Positions 1-7,463 of a stretch of DNA of 14,408 nt are shown in pieces. This DNA comes from DATLGD01 sp035540755 (GTDB lineage: Bacteria; Actinomycetota; Actinomycetes; Mycobacteriales; SCTD01): the NCBI GenBank assembly GCA_035540755.1, contig DATLGD010000162.1, positions 1 to 14,408 of the forward strand. Direction: 5' to 3'. Under the pieces are notes generated by a model that was given only the letters and a program-made list of their open reading frames with translations, made no database searches and was not told the DNA's origin. Both the position numbers and the translations under genes were made by a program. Within the stretch, counting starts at the first letter, position 1; each line of letters begins with the position of its first letter.

Positions 1-43
1 GTCGAAGCTGGGCAAGACGTCAGGGTCGACCACCGGGAACTGA
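1..43 (+). CDS. 3' end of an unidentified upstream gene (possibly tkt)
   Basis: Reading from base 2 gives thirteen codons, SKLGKTSGSTTGN, then a TGA at 41-43. Twelve of the thirteen codons end in G or C, as in the genes downstream. The other two frames run on without a stop and have a weaker third-position bias. The stop lies 32 bp before tal on the same strand, so this is probably the tail of the gene before tal in the operon. In actinobacteria that gene is usually transketolase (tkt), but thirteen residues of a variable C-terminus cannot identify it. Bases 44-75 hold the tal ribosome binding site and nothing else I can recognise. Confidence 0.35.
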   Translation, partial: SKLGKTSGSTTGN

Positions 44-75
44 CCGCCCGCCGCCCCCGCACCCCGAGGAGCCCC

Positions 76-1251
76 ATGAGCACCCCGCTCGCCGATCTCA
101 CCGCTGCCGGCGTGGCCGTGTGGCTCGACGACCTGTCCCGCGAGCGCCTGCGCAGCGGCAACCTGCAGGAGCTCGTCGAGACCCGCGAGGTCGTCGGCGT
201 CACCACCAACCCGTCGATCTTCCAGAAGGCGTTGTCGGGCGGCGCCGCCTACGACGAGCAGGTGCGCGACCTCGCGCTGCGCGGCACCGACGTCGGCGAG
301 GCGGTGCGGATGCTCACCACCTACGACGTCCGCTGGGCCTGCGACGTGCTGCATGAGGTCTACGACCGCACCGACGGCGTCGACGGCCGGGTCTCGATCG
401 AGGTCGACCCGCGGGTGGCCCAGGACGCCGCCCGGACCGTCGCCGAGGCCAAGGCGCTGTGGTGGCTGGTCGACCGCCCCAACCTGTTCATCAAGATCCC
501 CGCGACCGAGGCCGGCCTGCCGGCCATCACCGAGGTGCTGGCGCACGGGATCAGTGTCAACGTCACGCTGATCTTCTCGCTCGAGCGCTACCGGGCCGTC
601 ATGGACGCCTTCCTGGACGGTCTGGAGCAGGCGAAGGCCAACGGCCACGACCTCACCCGGCTGGCGTCGGTCGCCTCCTTCTTCGTCAGCCGGGTCGACA
701 GCGAGATCGATCAGCGGCTCGAGAAGAGCGGCGCGGACAGCTCGCTGCGCGGTCAGGCCGCGGTCGCCAACGCCCGGTTGGCCTACCAGGCGTACGAGGA
801 GGTCTTCGGCTCCGGCCGCTGGCAGGCGCTCGCCGACGCCGGCGCCAAGCCGCAGCGGCCGCTGTGGGCCTCCACCGGTGTGAAGGACCCCTCCTACGAC
901 GACACGATGTACGTCGTCGAGCTCGTCGCGCCCGGCACGGTCAACACGATGCCGGAGGCGACGCTCGAGGCCGTCGCCGACCACGGCGTCGTCCGCGGCG
1001 ACACCGTGACCGGTTCCTACGCCGACGCCCAGCAGGTGCTCGACCGGCTGCGCGAGGCCGGCATCGACTACGACGACGTCGTGGCGCAGCTCGAGACCGA
1101 GGGGCTCGGCAAGTTCGAGGACTCCTGGACGGAGCTGATCGAGTCGGTCACCGAGCAGCTCGAGCGCGCCGGCGCCGACGTCGGGAGCGACGGCGGCACC
1201 TCGCCCGCGGGCGACGGCCCTGCCGCCGGCTCCCGTGAGGGGTCGCAGTGA
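76..1251 (+). CDS. tal: Transaldolase
   Basis: Cytoplasmic enzyme of the non-oxidative pentose-phosphate pathway. It moves a dihydroxyacetone unit between sedoheptulose-7-phosphate and glyceraldehyde-3-phosphate, giving erythrose-4-phosphate and fructose-6-phosphate. The family signature TTNPSIFQKAL begins at residue 43. The Schiff-base lysine is K140 in LFIKIPATEAG, and the typical STGVKDPSYDDTMYV block lies near residue 272. The 391 residues are slightly longer than many actinobacterial homologues. The excess is a C-terminal tail from about residue 365 rich in Gly, Ser, Ala and Asp, probably disordered. The ATG has a GAGGAG ribosome binding site at 66-71. The stop codon overlaps the pgi start (GTGA), so the two are probably translationally coupled. 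Identification is secure. Confidence 0.97.
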   Translation: MSTPLADLTAAGVAVWLDDLSRERLRSGNLQELVETREVVGVTTNPSIFQKALSGGAAYDEQVRDLALRGTDVGEAVRMLTTYDVRWACDVLHEVYDRTDGVDGRVSIEVDPRVAQDAARTVAEAKALWWLVDRPNLFIKIPATEAGLPAITEVLAHGISVNVTLIFSLERYRAVMDAFLDGLEQAKANGHDLTRLASVASFFVSRVDSEIDQRLEKSGADSSLRGQAAVANARLAYQAYEEVFGSGRWQALADAGAKPQRPLWASTGVKDPSYDDTMYVVELVAPGTVNTMPEATLEAVADHGVVRGDTVTGSYADAQQVLDRLREAGIDYDDVVAQLETEGLGKFEDSWTELIESVTEQLERAGADVGSDGGTSPAGDGPAAGSREGSQ

Positions 1252-2990
1252 CGGCAGGTCCCGGACCGGAGGACGTCGCCGAGGCCCGGCGCGCCGGCAC
1301 GCCGCCGTCGGAGCTGGTCGGCGACGCCCCCGCCTCCACCGACCGCGGCCCTGCGCCGGACGGCACGCTCACCGCGCACGCGGGCACCGGCCGCGCGGCC
1401 GTCGGCGTGCACGTGCACGGCGCGGCGCTGGTCCAGACCGTGCGCCCCGTCCTGCAGCAGCTGCAGGACGACGGCGTGCCCGCGGCGCTCGCGGCCAAGG
1501 ACGCCACGCTGTGGGGGCCCGACGCCACGGCCGAGGCCACCGTGCGGCTCGGCTGGCTCGACGCCGTCGACACGGGCCGCGAGCTCGTCCCCGGCGTGCT
1601 CGCCCTGCGCGAGCAGCTGCAGGCCGAGGGCGTCGACCGCATCGTCCTGTGCGGCATGGGCGGGTCGTCCCTGGCCCCCGAGGTCATCTGCGCCGCCGCC
1701 GGACGGGACCTCGTCGTGCTCGACAGCACCGATCCGGGACAGGTGCGCACGGCACTCGCCGTCGGGGACCCGGAGACGCTGCGCCGCACCGTCGTGGTGG
1801 TGTCGTCGAAGTCCGGCGGCACCGTCGAGACCGACAGCCAGCGCCGCGCCGCCCGCGCCGCCTTCGAGGCCGCCGGGATCGACCCCGCCGAGCGGGTCGT
1901 CGTCGTCACCGACCCGGGTTCGCCGCTCGCCCAGCAGGCCGAGGAGGAGGGGTCGCGGGCGGTCTTCCTCGCCGACCCCGACGTCGGCGGCCGCTACTCG
2001 GCGCTCACCGCCTTCGGTCTCGTGCCGGCCGGGCTCGCCGGCGCCGACGTGGCGCGGCTGCTCGACGACGCCGCCGCGCTGCAGCCCTCCCTCGCCGAGG
2101 GCGGTCCGTCGCTGCTGCTCGGCGCGCTGCTCGGCGCTGCCGCTGCTGCCGGGCGGGACAAGCTGCTCCTCCTGCCGTCCGCGGACCTGCCCGGCTTCGG
2201 CGACTGGGCCGAGCAGCTCGTCGCCGAGTCCACCGGCAAGGACGGCCGCGGCATCCTGCCCGTGGTCGTGGAGGACGCCACCGCCGCCGGCACCGAGCCG
2301 GCCGGGGACGTGCTCGTCGTCGCGCTCGGCGACGCCCCCGACGGGCCGGCGGCCACCGTCCGCGGGCCGCTCGGCGGGCAGCTGCTGGCCTGGGAGTACG
2401 CCACGGCCGTGGCCGGCCGGGTGCTGGGCATCGACCCGTTCAACCAGCCGAACGTGCAGGAGAGCAAGGACAACACCGGCGCGATCCTGGCCGGCGGGGC
2501 CCTGCCGGTCGCCGACCCGGTGCTCGTCGAGGACGGCCTCGAGGTCTACGCCACGGGCGACCTGCTGGCCGAGGTGCGCGACCTGCCGGGTGCCGTCGCG
2601 GCGTTGCTCGCGGCCGTGCCCGACCGCGGCTACCTCGCGGTGATGGCCTACCTCGACCGGGTCGCCCAGGCCGACGCCGCGCAGCTGCGCGGCCTGCTCG
2701 CCGCGCGGCTGGCCCACCCGGTGACGTTCGGCTGGGCCCCCCGCTTCCTGCACTCGACCGGCCAGTACCACAAGGGCGGGCCGCAGACCGGGGCCTTCCT
2801 GCAGGTGACCGCGGCCGTGACCGAGGACCTCGACGTCCCCGGCCGGGAGTACACCTTCGGCACCCTGCAGGCCGCGCAGGCCATGGGTGACCTGCGGGCG
2901 CTCGGCGAGCGGGGGCGGCCGGTCCTGCGGGTGCACCTGACCGACCGCGGGGCGGGGCTGCGCCGACTGCTCGAGGCCGCCCGGGGATGA
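1248..2990 (+). CDS. pgi: Glucose-6-phosphate isomerase, variant of the Tal-linked type
   Basis: Interconverts glucose-6-phosphate and fructose-6-phosphate, joining glycolysis to the oxidative branch encoded next door. The double SIS-domain fold is visible: GGSS at 138-141, sugar-phosphate loop SSKSGGTVET at 186-195, and GGRYSALTAFG at 247-257 matching PGI signature 1. ESTGK at 327-331 is likely to hold the catalytic Glu. The second signature is divergent, FNQPNVQESK at 398-407, with K407 the probable catalytic lysine. HSTGQYHKGG at 502-511 is typical of the PGI domain in transaldolase-PGI fusion proteins. The first 45 or so residues are low complexity. The GTG start overlaps the tal stop by 4 bp and follows a GAGGGG at 1237-1242. 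The 580-aa length is normal for this subgroup. A second, classical pgi elsewhere in the genome cannot be excluded. Confidence 0.93.
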   Translation: MTAGPGPEDVAEARRAGTPPSELVGDAPASTDRGPAPDGTLTAHAGTGRAAVGVHVHGAALVQTVRPVLQQLQDDGVPAALAAKDATLWGPDATAEATVRLGWLDAVDTGRELVPGVLALREQLQAEGVDRIVLCGMGGSSLAPEVICAAAGRDLVVLDSTDPGQVRTALAVGDPETLRRTVVVVSSKSGGTVETDSQRRAARAAFEAAGIDPAERVVVVTDPGSPLAQQAEEEGSRAVFLADPDVGGRYSALTAFGLVPAGLAGADVARLLDDAAALQPSLAEGGPSLLLGALLGAAAAAGRDKLLLLPSADLPGFGDWAEQLVAESTGKDGRGILPVVVEDATAAGTEPAGDVLVVALGDAPDGPAATVRGPLGGQLLAWEYATAVAGRVLGIDPFNQPNVQESKDNTGAILAGGALPVADPVLVEDGLEVYATGDLLAEVRDLPGAVAALLAAVPDRGYLAVMAYLDRVAQADAAQLRGLLAARLAHPVTFGWAPRFLHSTGQYHKGGPQTGAFLQVTAAVTEDLDVPGREYTFGTLQAAQAMGDLRALGERGRPVLRVHLTDRGAGLRRLLEAARG

Positions 2991-3000
2991 CCGGCCGACG

Positions 3001-4524
3001 ATGAGCAACCCGCTGCGCGACCCGCGCGACCGCCGGCTCCCCCGCGTGCCCGACCCGTGCGCCCTGGTCGTGTTCGGCGTCACCGGCGACCTCGCCCGCA
3101 AGAAGCTGATCCCCGGCATCTACGACCTCGCCAACCGCGGCCTGCTGCCACCGGGCTTCGTGCTGCTGGGCTTCGCCCGCCGCGACTGGGGTGACGGCGA
3201 CTTCGAGGAGCTGGCCCGGGAGGCGGCCCGCTCCGGAGCGCGCACGGAGTTCCGGGAGGAGGTCTGGCAGCGGCTGGCCGAGTCCATCCGCTTCCTCGGC
3301 GGCTCCTTCGACGACGACGACGCCTTCGACCGGCTGGCGCAGCTGCTGGACGAGTCCGGCAGCGCCCAGCACAACGCCGCGTTCTACCTGTCCATCCCGC
3401 CCTCGGCGTTCCCGGTGGTGCTCAAGCAGATGGAGCGCACCGGCATGGCCGACAACGCCAGGGCCGGCGGCTGGCGGCGCGTCGTGGTCGAGAAGCCGTT
3501 CGGCCACGACCTCGCGTCCTCGCGCGAGCTGAACGAGCTGGTCAACAGCGTCTTCACCGCCGACGACGTGTTCCGCATCGACCACTACCTCGGCAAGGAG
3601 ACGGTCCAGAACCTGCTGGCGCTGCGGTTCGCCAACACCCTGTTCGAGCCGATCTGGAACGCCCACCACATCGACTCGGTGCAGATCACCATGGCCGAGG
3701 ACGGCGGCATCGGCACCCGCGCCGCCTTCTACGAGGAGACCGGCGCGGCCCGCGACGTGCTGCAGAACCACCTGCTGCAGCTGCTCGCCCTCACCGCCAT
3801 GGAGGAGCCGTCCTCCTTCGACGCCGACGCGCTGCGGCACGAGAAGAAGAAGGTGCTCGGCGCCGTGGTGCCGCCCACCGACTGCGACGCCTACGCCGTC
3901 CGGGGCCAGTACGACCAGGGCTGGCTGGCCGGTGAGCGGGCCGTCGCCTACCGGGCCGAGGAGGGGGTCGACGACGCCTCGACCACCGAGACCTTCGCCG
4001 CCGTCCGGCTGCACGTCGAGAACCGCCGCTGGGCGGGGGTGCCGTTCTACCTGCGCACCGGCAAGCGCCTCCCCCGCCGGGTCACCGAGATCGCGGTGGT
4101 GTTCCGCAAGGCCCCGCACCTGCCCTTCGACGCCACCGACACCGAGATCCTGGGTGCGAACCAGCTGGTCGTGCGGGTGCAGCCGGACGAGGGCGTCACC
4201 CTGCGCTTCGGCTCGAAGGTGCCCGGCACCGCCATGGAGGTCCGGGACGTCGCGATGGACTTCCTCTACGGCGAGGCGTTCACCGAGGCCTCGCCCGAGG
4301 CCTACGAGCGGCTGCTGCTCGACGTGCTGCTGGGCGACCGGGCGCTGTTCCCGCACGATGTCGAGGTCGAGGAGTCCTGGCGCGTCATCGACCCGATCGA
4401 GGCGGCCTGGCGTGCCCAGGACGAGGCCGGTCGCCAGCCGCAGCTGTACCGCGCCGGCGAGTGGGGGCCGGCCGCCGCCGACGAGATGCTCGCCCGCGAC
4501 GGCCGCACCTGGCGGCGGCCGTGA
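3001..4524 (+). CDS. zwf: Glucose-6-phosphate 1-dehydrogenase
   Basis: Oxidises glucose-6-phosphate to 6-phosphogluconolactone with NADP+, the committed step of the oxidative pentose-phosphate pathway. The N-terminal Rossmann fingerprint is GVTGDLARKK at 26-35. EKPFG lies at 164-168, the substrate-binding signature RIDHYLGKE at 192-200, and the catalytic-base region RDVLQNHLLQ contains H257 (equivalent to His240 of the Leuconostoc enzyme by motif). All key residues are present and 507 aa is the usual length. The ATG is 10 bp after the pgi stop. No strong ribosome binding site is visible; the best is a GGGG at 2983-2986, rather far upstream, which suggests re-initiation after pgi. Activity probably depends on OpcA, encoded immediately downstream. 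Confidence 0.97.
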   Translation: MSNPLRDPRDRRLPRVPDPCALVVFGVTGDLARKKLIPGIYDLANRGLLPPGFVLLGFARRDWGDGDFEELAREAARSGARTEFREEVWQRLAESIRFLGGSFDDDDAFDRLAQLLDESGSAQHNAAFYLSIPPSAFPVVLKQMERTGMADNARAGGWRRVVVEKPFGHDLASSRELNELVNSVFTADDVFRIDHYLGKETVQNLLALRFANTLFEPIWNAHHIDSVQITMAEDGGIGTRAAFYEETGAARDVLQNHLLQLLALTAMEEPSSFDADALRHEKKKVLGAVVPPTDCDAYAVRGQYDQGWLAGERAVAYRAEEGVDDASTTETFAAVRLHVENRRWAGVPFYLRTGKRLPRRVTEIAVVFRKAPHLPFDATDTEILGANQLVVRVQPDEGVTLRFGSKVPGTAMEVRDVAMDFLYGEAFTEASPEAYERLLLDVLLGDRALFPHDVEVEESWRVIDPIEAAWRAQDEAGRQPQLYRAGEWGPAAADEMLARDGRTWRRP

Positions 4525-4543
4525 GCGCGATCTGGAGGCGAGC

Positions 4544-5536
4544 ATGACCACCCTGTGGGACACCACCGGGCGCGACGTGGTGTCGGCGCTGTCCGCCGAG
4601 CGCCGGAGGTCCGGCGTGGTGTCGACCGGCCTGGCCCTGACCCTGTGCGTGGTCGTGGAGGAGAAGGACGTCGGCGCGGCCGAGCAGGCCGCGACCCGGG
4701 CCGCGGCCGAGCACCCGTGCCGGCTGCTCATGGTGGTGCGCCGCCGGCCGGACGCCGCAGAGTCGCGGCTCGACGCCGAGCTGCTCATCGGCGGCCGCCT
4801 CGGGCCCGGCGAGGCCGTCGTCATGCGGATGTACGGCCGGCTGGCGCTCCACGCCGAGTCGGTGGTGCTGCCGCTGCTCGCCCCGGACGCCCCGGTGGTC
4901 ACCTGGTGGGCCGGCGCGCCGCCGGACCTCGTGGCGCACGACCCGCTCGGGGTGTTCGCCGACCGCCGGGTCACCGACTGCTCGCTCGCGGCCGACCCCG
5001 TCGCCGCGCTGCGGCGCCGGGCCGACGACTACGCGCCCGGTGACACCGACCTCGCCTGGACCCGCAGCACGCAGTGGCGGGCGCTCTGCGCCTCCGCCTT
5101 CGACCCGCTCGACACGCGTGCCACCGCGGTCCGGGTGATCGGGCCGCCGGACGCCACGCGGGCGCTGCTCGCGGGCTGGCTCGGTCGGCGGCTCGGCGTC
5201 GAGGTGGCGGAGAAGGACGCCGCGGGCGACGGCGTCGAGGCGGCGGAGTTCGACCTGGCCGACGGCACCGTGCTGCGCATCGGCCGCGGGGACGGCCGCT
5301 CGGCGGTGCTCGCCCGCACCGGGCAGCCCGACCGCAGCATGCCGCTGCCGCCCCGCGAGGTCGGCGACCTGCTCGCCGAGGAGCTGCGCCGGCTCGACCC
5401 TGACGACACCTACGCCGAGGCGCTGGAGCAGGCCACCGGCACCTCCGGCCTGTCCGCCCGGCCGCGCACCCGCACCCACATCTGGCACGACCCGACCGCC
5501 GACCCCTCCCCGGACCCCGCGCTGACCACGACCTGA
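4544..5536 (+). CDS. opcA: OpcA, glucose-6-phosphate dehydrogenase assembly/activator protein
   Basis: OpcA proteins bind and allosterically activate Zwf in cyanobacteria and actinobacteria. This one starts MTTLWDTTGRDVV, typical of the actinobacterial group, and carries the hallmark TWWAGAPP at residues 120-127. The C-terminal domain is the usual one. The reading frame is open well upstream inside zwf, but the start is set by a GGAGG at 4534-4538, five bases before the ATG and 19 bp after the zwf stop. The product is 330 aa, close to known homologues. Four cysteines (in TLCVV, HPCRLL, TDCSLA and ALCASA) are present. Redox control through cysteines is described for cyanobacterial OpcA, but I cannot tell whether these residues correspond. 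Confidence 0.93.
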   Translation: MTTLWDTTGRDVVSALSAERRRSGVVSTGLALTLCVVVEEKDVGAAEQAATRAAAEHPCRLLMVVRRRPDAAESRLDAELLIGGRLGPGEAVVMRMYGRLALHAESVVLPLLAPDAPVVTWWAGAPPDLVAHDPLGVFADRRVTDCSLAADPVAALRRRADDYAPGDTDLAWTRSTQWRALCASAFDPLDTRATAVRVIGPPDATRALLAGWLGRRLGVEVAEKDAAGDGVEAAEFDLADGTVLRIGRGDGRSAVLARTGQPDRSMPLPPREVGDLLAEELRRLDPDDTYAEALEQATGTSGLSARPRTRTHIWHDPTADPSPDPALTTT

Positions 5537-5560
5537 CGGCCACCACCTGATCGGAGCCGC

Positions 5561-6331
5561 ATGGACCGCCCACCGCCCGTCGTCGTCGTCAGCCCGGACG
5601 CCGAGGTGCTGGCCGCCTCCGCCGCGGCCCGCCTGGTCGTCCGGCTCGCCGACGCCCAGGCCCAGCACGGGAACGCGTCGGTCGTGCTGACGGGGGGCGG
5701 CATCGGCATCGCGGTGCTCGAGCAGGTCCACCGCTCACCGGCGCGGGCCGCCGTCGACTGGCGCAAGGTCGACGTGTGGTGGGGGGACGAGCGGTTCCTG
5801 CCGGCCGGCTCCGACGACCGCAACGAGGTGCAGGCCCGCCGTGCGCTGCTCGACGGGCTCGATCTCGACCCGGCCCGGGTGCACCCGATGGGCGCGAGCG
5901 ACGGCCCCGACGGCGACGACGTGGACGCCGCCGGCGCGCGTTACGCCGACGAGCTGGCGGCGGCGGCGCCGGCCGGGGCCGCCGTGCCGGCGTTCGACGT
6001 GCTGCTGCTCGGCGTCGGGCCGGACGGCCACTGCGCCTCGATCCCGCCAGAGTCGCCGGCCGCACACGACGAGCGCACCGCCTTCGGCGTGCACGGCTTC
6101 CCGCTCGGTCCGCCGACCCGCATCACGCTCGGGTTCCCGGCGCTGAACGCGGCCCGCGAGGCCTGGTTCGTCGTCGCCGGTGCCGACAAGGCCGGGCCCG
6201 TCGCGATGGCGCTGTCCGGTGCCGGGCCGGTGCAGGTCCCTCCCGCAGGGGTGCGTGGGCGGGCCCAGACGCTCTGGCTGCTCGACGAGCAGGCCGCCGA
6301 GCGGCTGCCCCGCGACCTGCGTCGGCGCTGA
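5561..6331 (+). CDS. pgl: 6-phosphogluconolactonase
   Basis: Hydrolyses 6-phosphogluconolactone, the Zwf product, to 6-phosphogluconate. It belongs to the NagB/DevB-type Pgl family. Visible motifs are the phosphate-binding LTGGG near residue 44, WWGDERFLP at 73-81, and GVGPDGHCASIPP at 151-163 with the expected catalytic histidine at H157. The last block departs from the common DGHTASLFP: it has Cys158, and Ile-Pro-Pro in place of Leu-Phe-Pro. Length (256 aa) is normal. A GGAG at 5553-5556 lies four bases before the ATG, and opcA ends 24 bp upstream. It is the last gene of the + strand operon and converges on the VOC gene. Confidence 0.93.
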   Translation: MDRPPPVVVVSPDAEVLAASAAARLVVRLADAQAQHGNASVVLTGGGIGIAVLEQVHRSPARAAVDWRKVDVWWGDERFLPAGSDDRNEVQARRALLDGLDLDPARVHPMGASDGPDGDDVDAAGARYADELAAAAPAGAAVPAFDVLLLGVGPDGHCASIPPESPAAHDERTAFGVHGFPLGPPTRITLGFPALNAAREAWFVVAGADKAGPVAMALSGAGPVQVPPAGVRGRAQTLWLLDEQAAERLPRDLRRR

Positions 6332-6350
6332 CCCGGGCCGGGGCGGCGGA

Positions 6351-6761
6351 TCAGGAGGCGACCAGCTCCACCTCGTGGCCGGCGGCGTCCTCGAGGTAGG
6401 CCGCGTGGTGGTCGGGTCCGCCCGCGAACGGGTGCCGGTCGGCGAACAGCAGCCGCCAGCCGTGCTCCGGCGCCTCGTCGACCAGCTCCGCCAGCTCGGC
6501 CGGGGAGCCGGCCCAGAAGGCCAGGTGGTTCCACCCCGGTCGGGTGCGCTCGTGCGGGCCGGCCAGCACCGCCGGCGACTGCTCGAGGACGACGTAGGCG
6601 CCGCCGAGCGACCAGCTGCGCCCCACCGGCCAGCGGCGGTGCGGGGCGTACCCGAGCCGGCCGAGCAGCCAGTCCCAGCACGGGACCACCGCGCCCAGGT
6701 CGGTGACCCAGAGCTCGGCGTGGTGCAGCCCGCCCCGGGACGGGGGCGGACCGGCGGGCAC
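6351..6761 (-). CDS. VOC (glyoxalase/bleomycin-resistance fold) family protein
   Basis: A single VOC module pair of 136 aa with the start placed at the GTG whose first base is 6761. The open frame continues upstream, but only as a shadow of the RbpA-family gene. Paired beta-alpha-beta-beta-beta repeats are suggested by LHHAELWV at 12-19 and WNHLAFW at 77-83. Candidate metal ligands in the glyoxalase I pattern are H14, E60, H79 and E130, with spacing close to that of E. coli GloA, so a metal-dependent enzyme is plausible. The substrate is unknown. It starts 2 bp after the upstream stop with no ribosome binding site visible, implying translational coupling. The function could be lyase, dioxygenase, isomerase or binding protein; I do not assign one. 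Confidence 0.82.
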   Translation of the reverse strand: MPAGPPPSRGGLHHAELWVTDLGAVVPCWDWLLGRLGYAPHRRWPVGRSWSLGGAYVVLEQSPAVLAGPHERTRPGWNHLAFWAGSPAELAELVDEAPEHGWRLLFADRHPFAGGPDHHAAYLEDAAGHEVELVAS

Positions 6762-6763
6762 GG

Positions 6764-7096
6764 CTACTTGCCGCGCAGCTTCGCGAGCGCCTCGGCGAGG
6801 ATCGCCTCGCCGTCCTCGGCGTTGCGCCGCTCGCGCACGTAGGCCAGGTGGGTCTTGTACGGCTCGGTCTTGGCCTGCGCGGGCGGGTTGGCCTGGTCGG
6901 TGCCCGCCGGGAACCCGCAGCGCGGGCAGTCCCAGGTCTCCGGCACGGAGGCGTCGTCGGAGAACGACGGGGTCGTCTCGTGCTGGTTCGCGCACCAGAA
7001 CGAGACCCGGATGCGCGGCGCGGCCTCGCCGCGCTCGGCCTCGCCCATCGGTCCGGCGCCCACCCGGCTGCCTCGGATCGCGTTGCCGCCTGCCAC
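6764..7096 (-). CDS. rbpA: RbpA-family RNA polymerase-binding protein (zinc form, secG-linked)
   Basis: RbpA proteins bind RNA polymerase and principal sigma factors in actinobacteria and stabilise the open complex. This 110-aa protein has the family architecture: an N-terminal tail (AIRGSRVGAGPMGEAERG, residues 6-23), a core domain with a complete zinc ligand set C35, H39, C57, C60 (WCANQHE and WDCPRCG), a basic linker (YKTHLAYVRERR, 80-91) and a short C-terminal helical region that in RbpA binds sigma. The tail differs from the one I recall for canonical RbpA (LRGTRL...SYETDRG), so this may be a paralogue with canonical rbpA elsewhere. The GTG start has AGGAG at 7102-7106. It lies between secG and the VOC gene on the same strand. 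Family is secure; orthology to true RbpA is not. Confidence 0.85.
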   Translation of the reverse strand: MAGGNAIRGSRVGAGPMGEAERGEAAPRIRVSFWCANQHETTPSFSDDASVPETWDCPRCGFPAGTDQANPPAQAKTEPYKTHLAYVRERRNAEDGEAILAEALAKLRGK

Positions 7097-7117
7097 CTGA
7101 ACTCCTGTTCGTCTCCA

Positions 7118-7131
7118 CCGCCGATCGGCGG
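7118..7131. promoter_or_regulatory. 14-bp perfect palindrome in the rbpA leader
   Basis: CCGCCGATCGGCGG is a perfect inverted repeat in the 58-bp gap between the secG stop and the RbpA-family start, 21 bp before the GTG. It could be a dimeric repressor or activator operator, or a short RNA hairpin. It lacks a loop and a U tract, so it is a poor intrinsic terminator. GC-rich DNA produces such palindromes by chance fairly often. Confidence 0.35.
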
Positions 7132-7154
7132 GGTCCGTGCCGTGCTGTGCCCGA

Positions 7155-7403
7155 CTAGGCCGGCGCGGCGCCGGTCTCCTTCAGCAGCAACCCGAGGGCG
7201 ATGATGCTCACGACCCACACCAGGCCGCAGACGATGGTCATCCGGTCGAGGTTCTTCTCGACGACGGCGCTCCCGCCGAGCGAGGACGAGACGCCACCGC
7301 CGAACATGTTGGACAGGCCGCCGCCCTTCCCCTTGTGCAGCAGCACGAGCACGATGAGCAGGACGCTCGTGATCGTGAGCAGGATGGACAGGAAGGTCAC
7401 CAC
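7155..7403 (-). CDS. secG: Preprotein translocase subunit SecG
   Basis: Small inner-membrane subunit of the SecYEG channel, which helps SecA-driven protein export. The 82 residues show the usual layout: a first membrane helix at about 3-22, the conserved cytoplasmic GKGGGLSNMFGGG at 25-37 (HKGKGGGLS is the family signature), and a second helix at about 58-76. The GTG start at 7403 has GGAGG at 7411-7415, seven bases away; the next codon is also GTG and could serve instead. In many actinobacteria secG directly follows tpiA; here five importer genes lie between them. Confidence 0.94.
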   Translation of the reverse strand: MVTFLSILLTITSVLLIVLVLLHKGKGGGLSNMFGGGVSSSLGGSAVVEKNLDRMTIVCGLVWVVSIIALGLLLKETGAAPA

Positions 7404-7463
7404 GGTCCGTCCTCCGTTCTGGTCGTCGTCGACGGGGTGCGGCGCGTGCGCCGGGCTGGGGTC

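Noticed and set aside
1068..3119. Long minus-strand open frame (683 codons) opposite tal and pgi
   Set aside because: It is the antisense shadow of two well-identified genes. Its product is low-complexity Gly/Arg/Val/Pro-rich with no recognisable domain, as expected in very GC-rich DNA.
3932..4543. Upstream extension of opcA inside zwf
   Set aside because: The extension is the out-of-frame reading of zwf, Pro/Arg/Ser-rich. The GGAGG-supported ATG at 4544 gives a normal OpcA N-terminus.
2440..4974. 844-codon minus-strand open frame opposite pgi, zwf and opcA
   Set aside because: Antisense shadow. It spans three real genes of one operon, and its translation is compositionally biased without motifs.
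6762..7118. 255-codon version of the VOC gene starting at 7118
   Set aside because: The upstream part is the shadow of the RbpA-family gene, Arg/Gly-rich. VOC homology begins only after the GTG at 6761.
7440..7453. CGGCG/CGCCG hairpin after oppF as a terminator
   Set aside because: Only 5 bp of stem with a 4-base loop and no U tract. Too weak to claim in DNA of this GC content.
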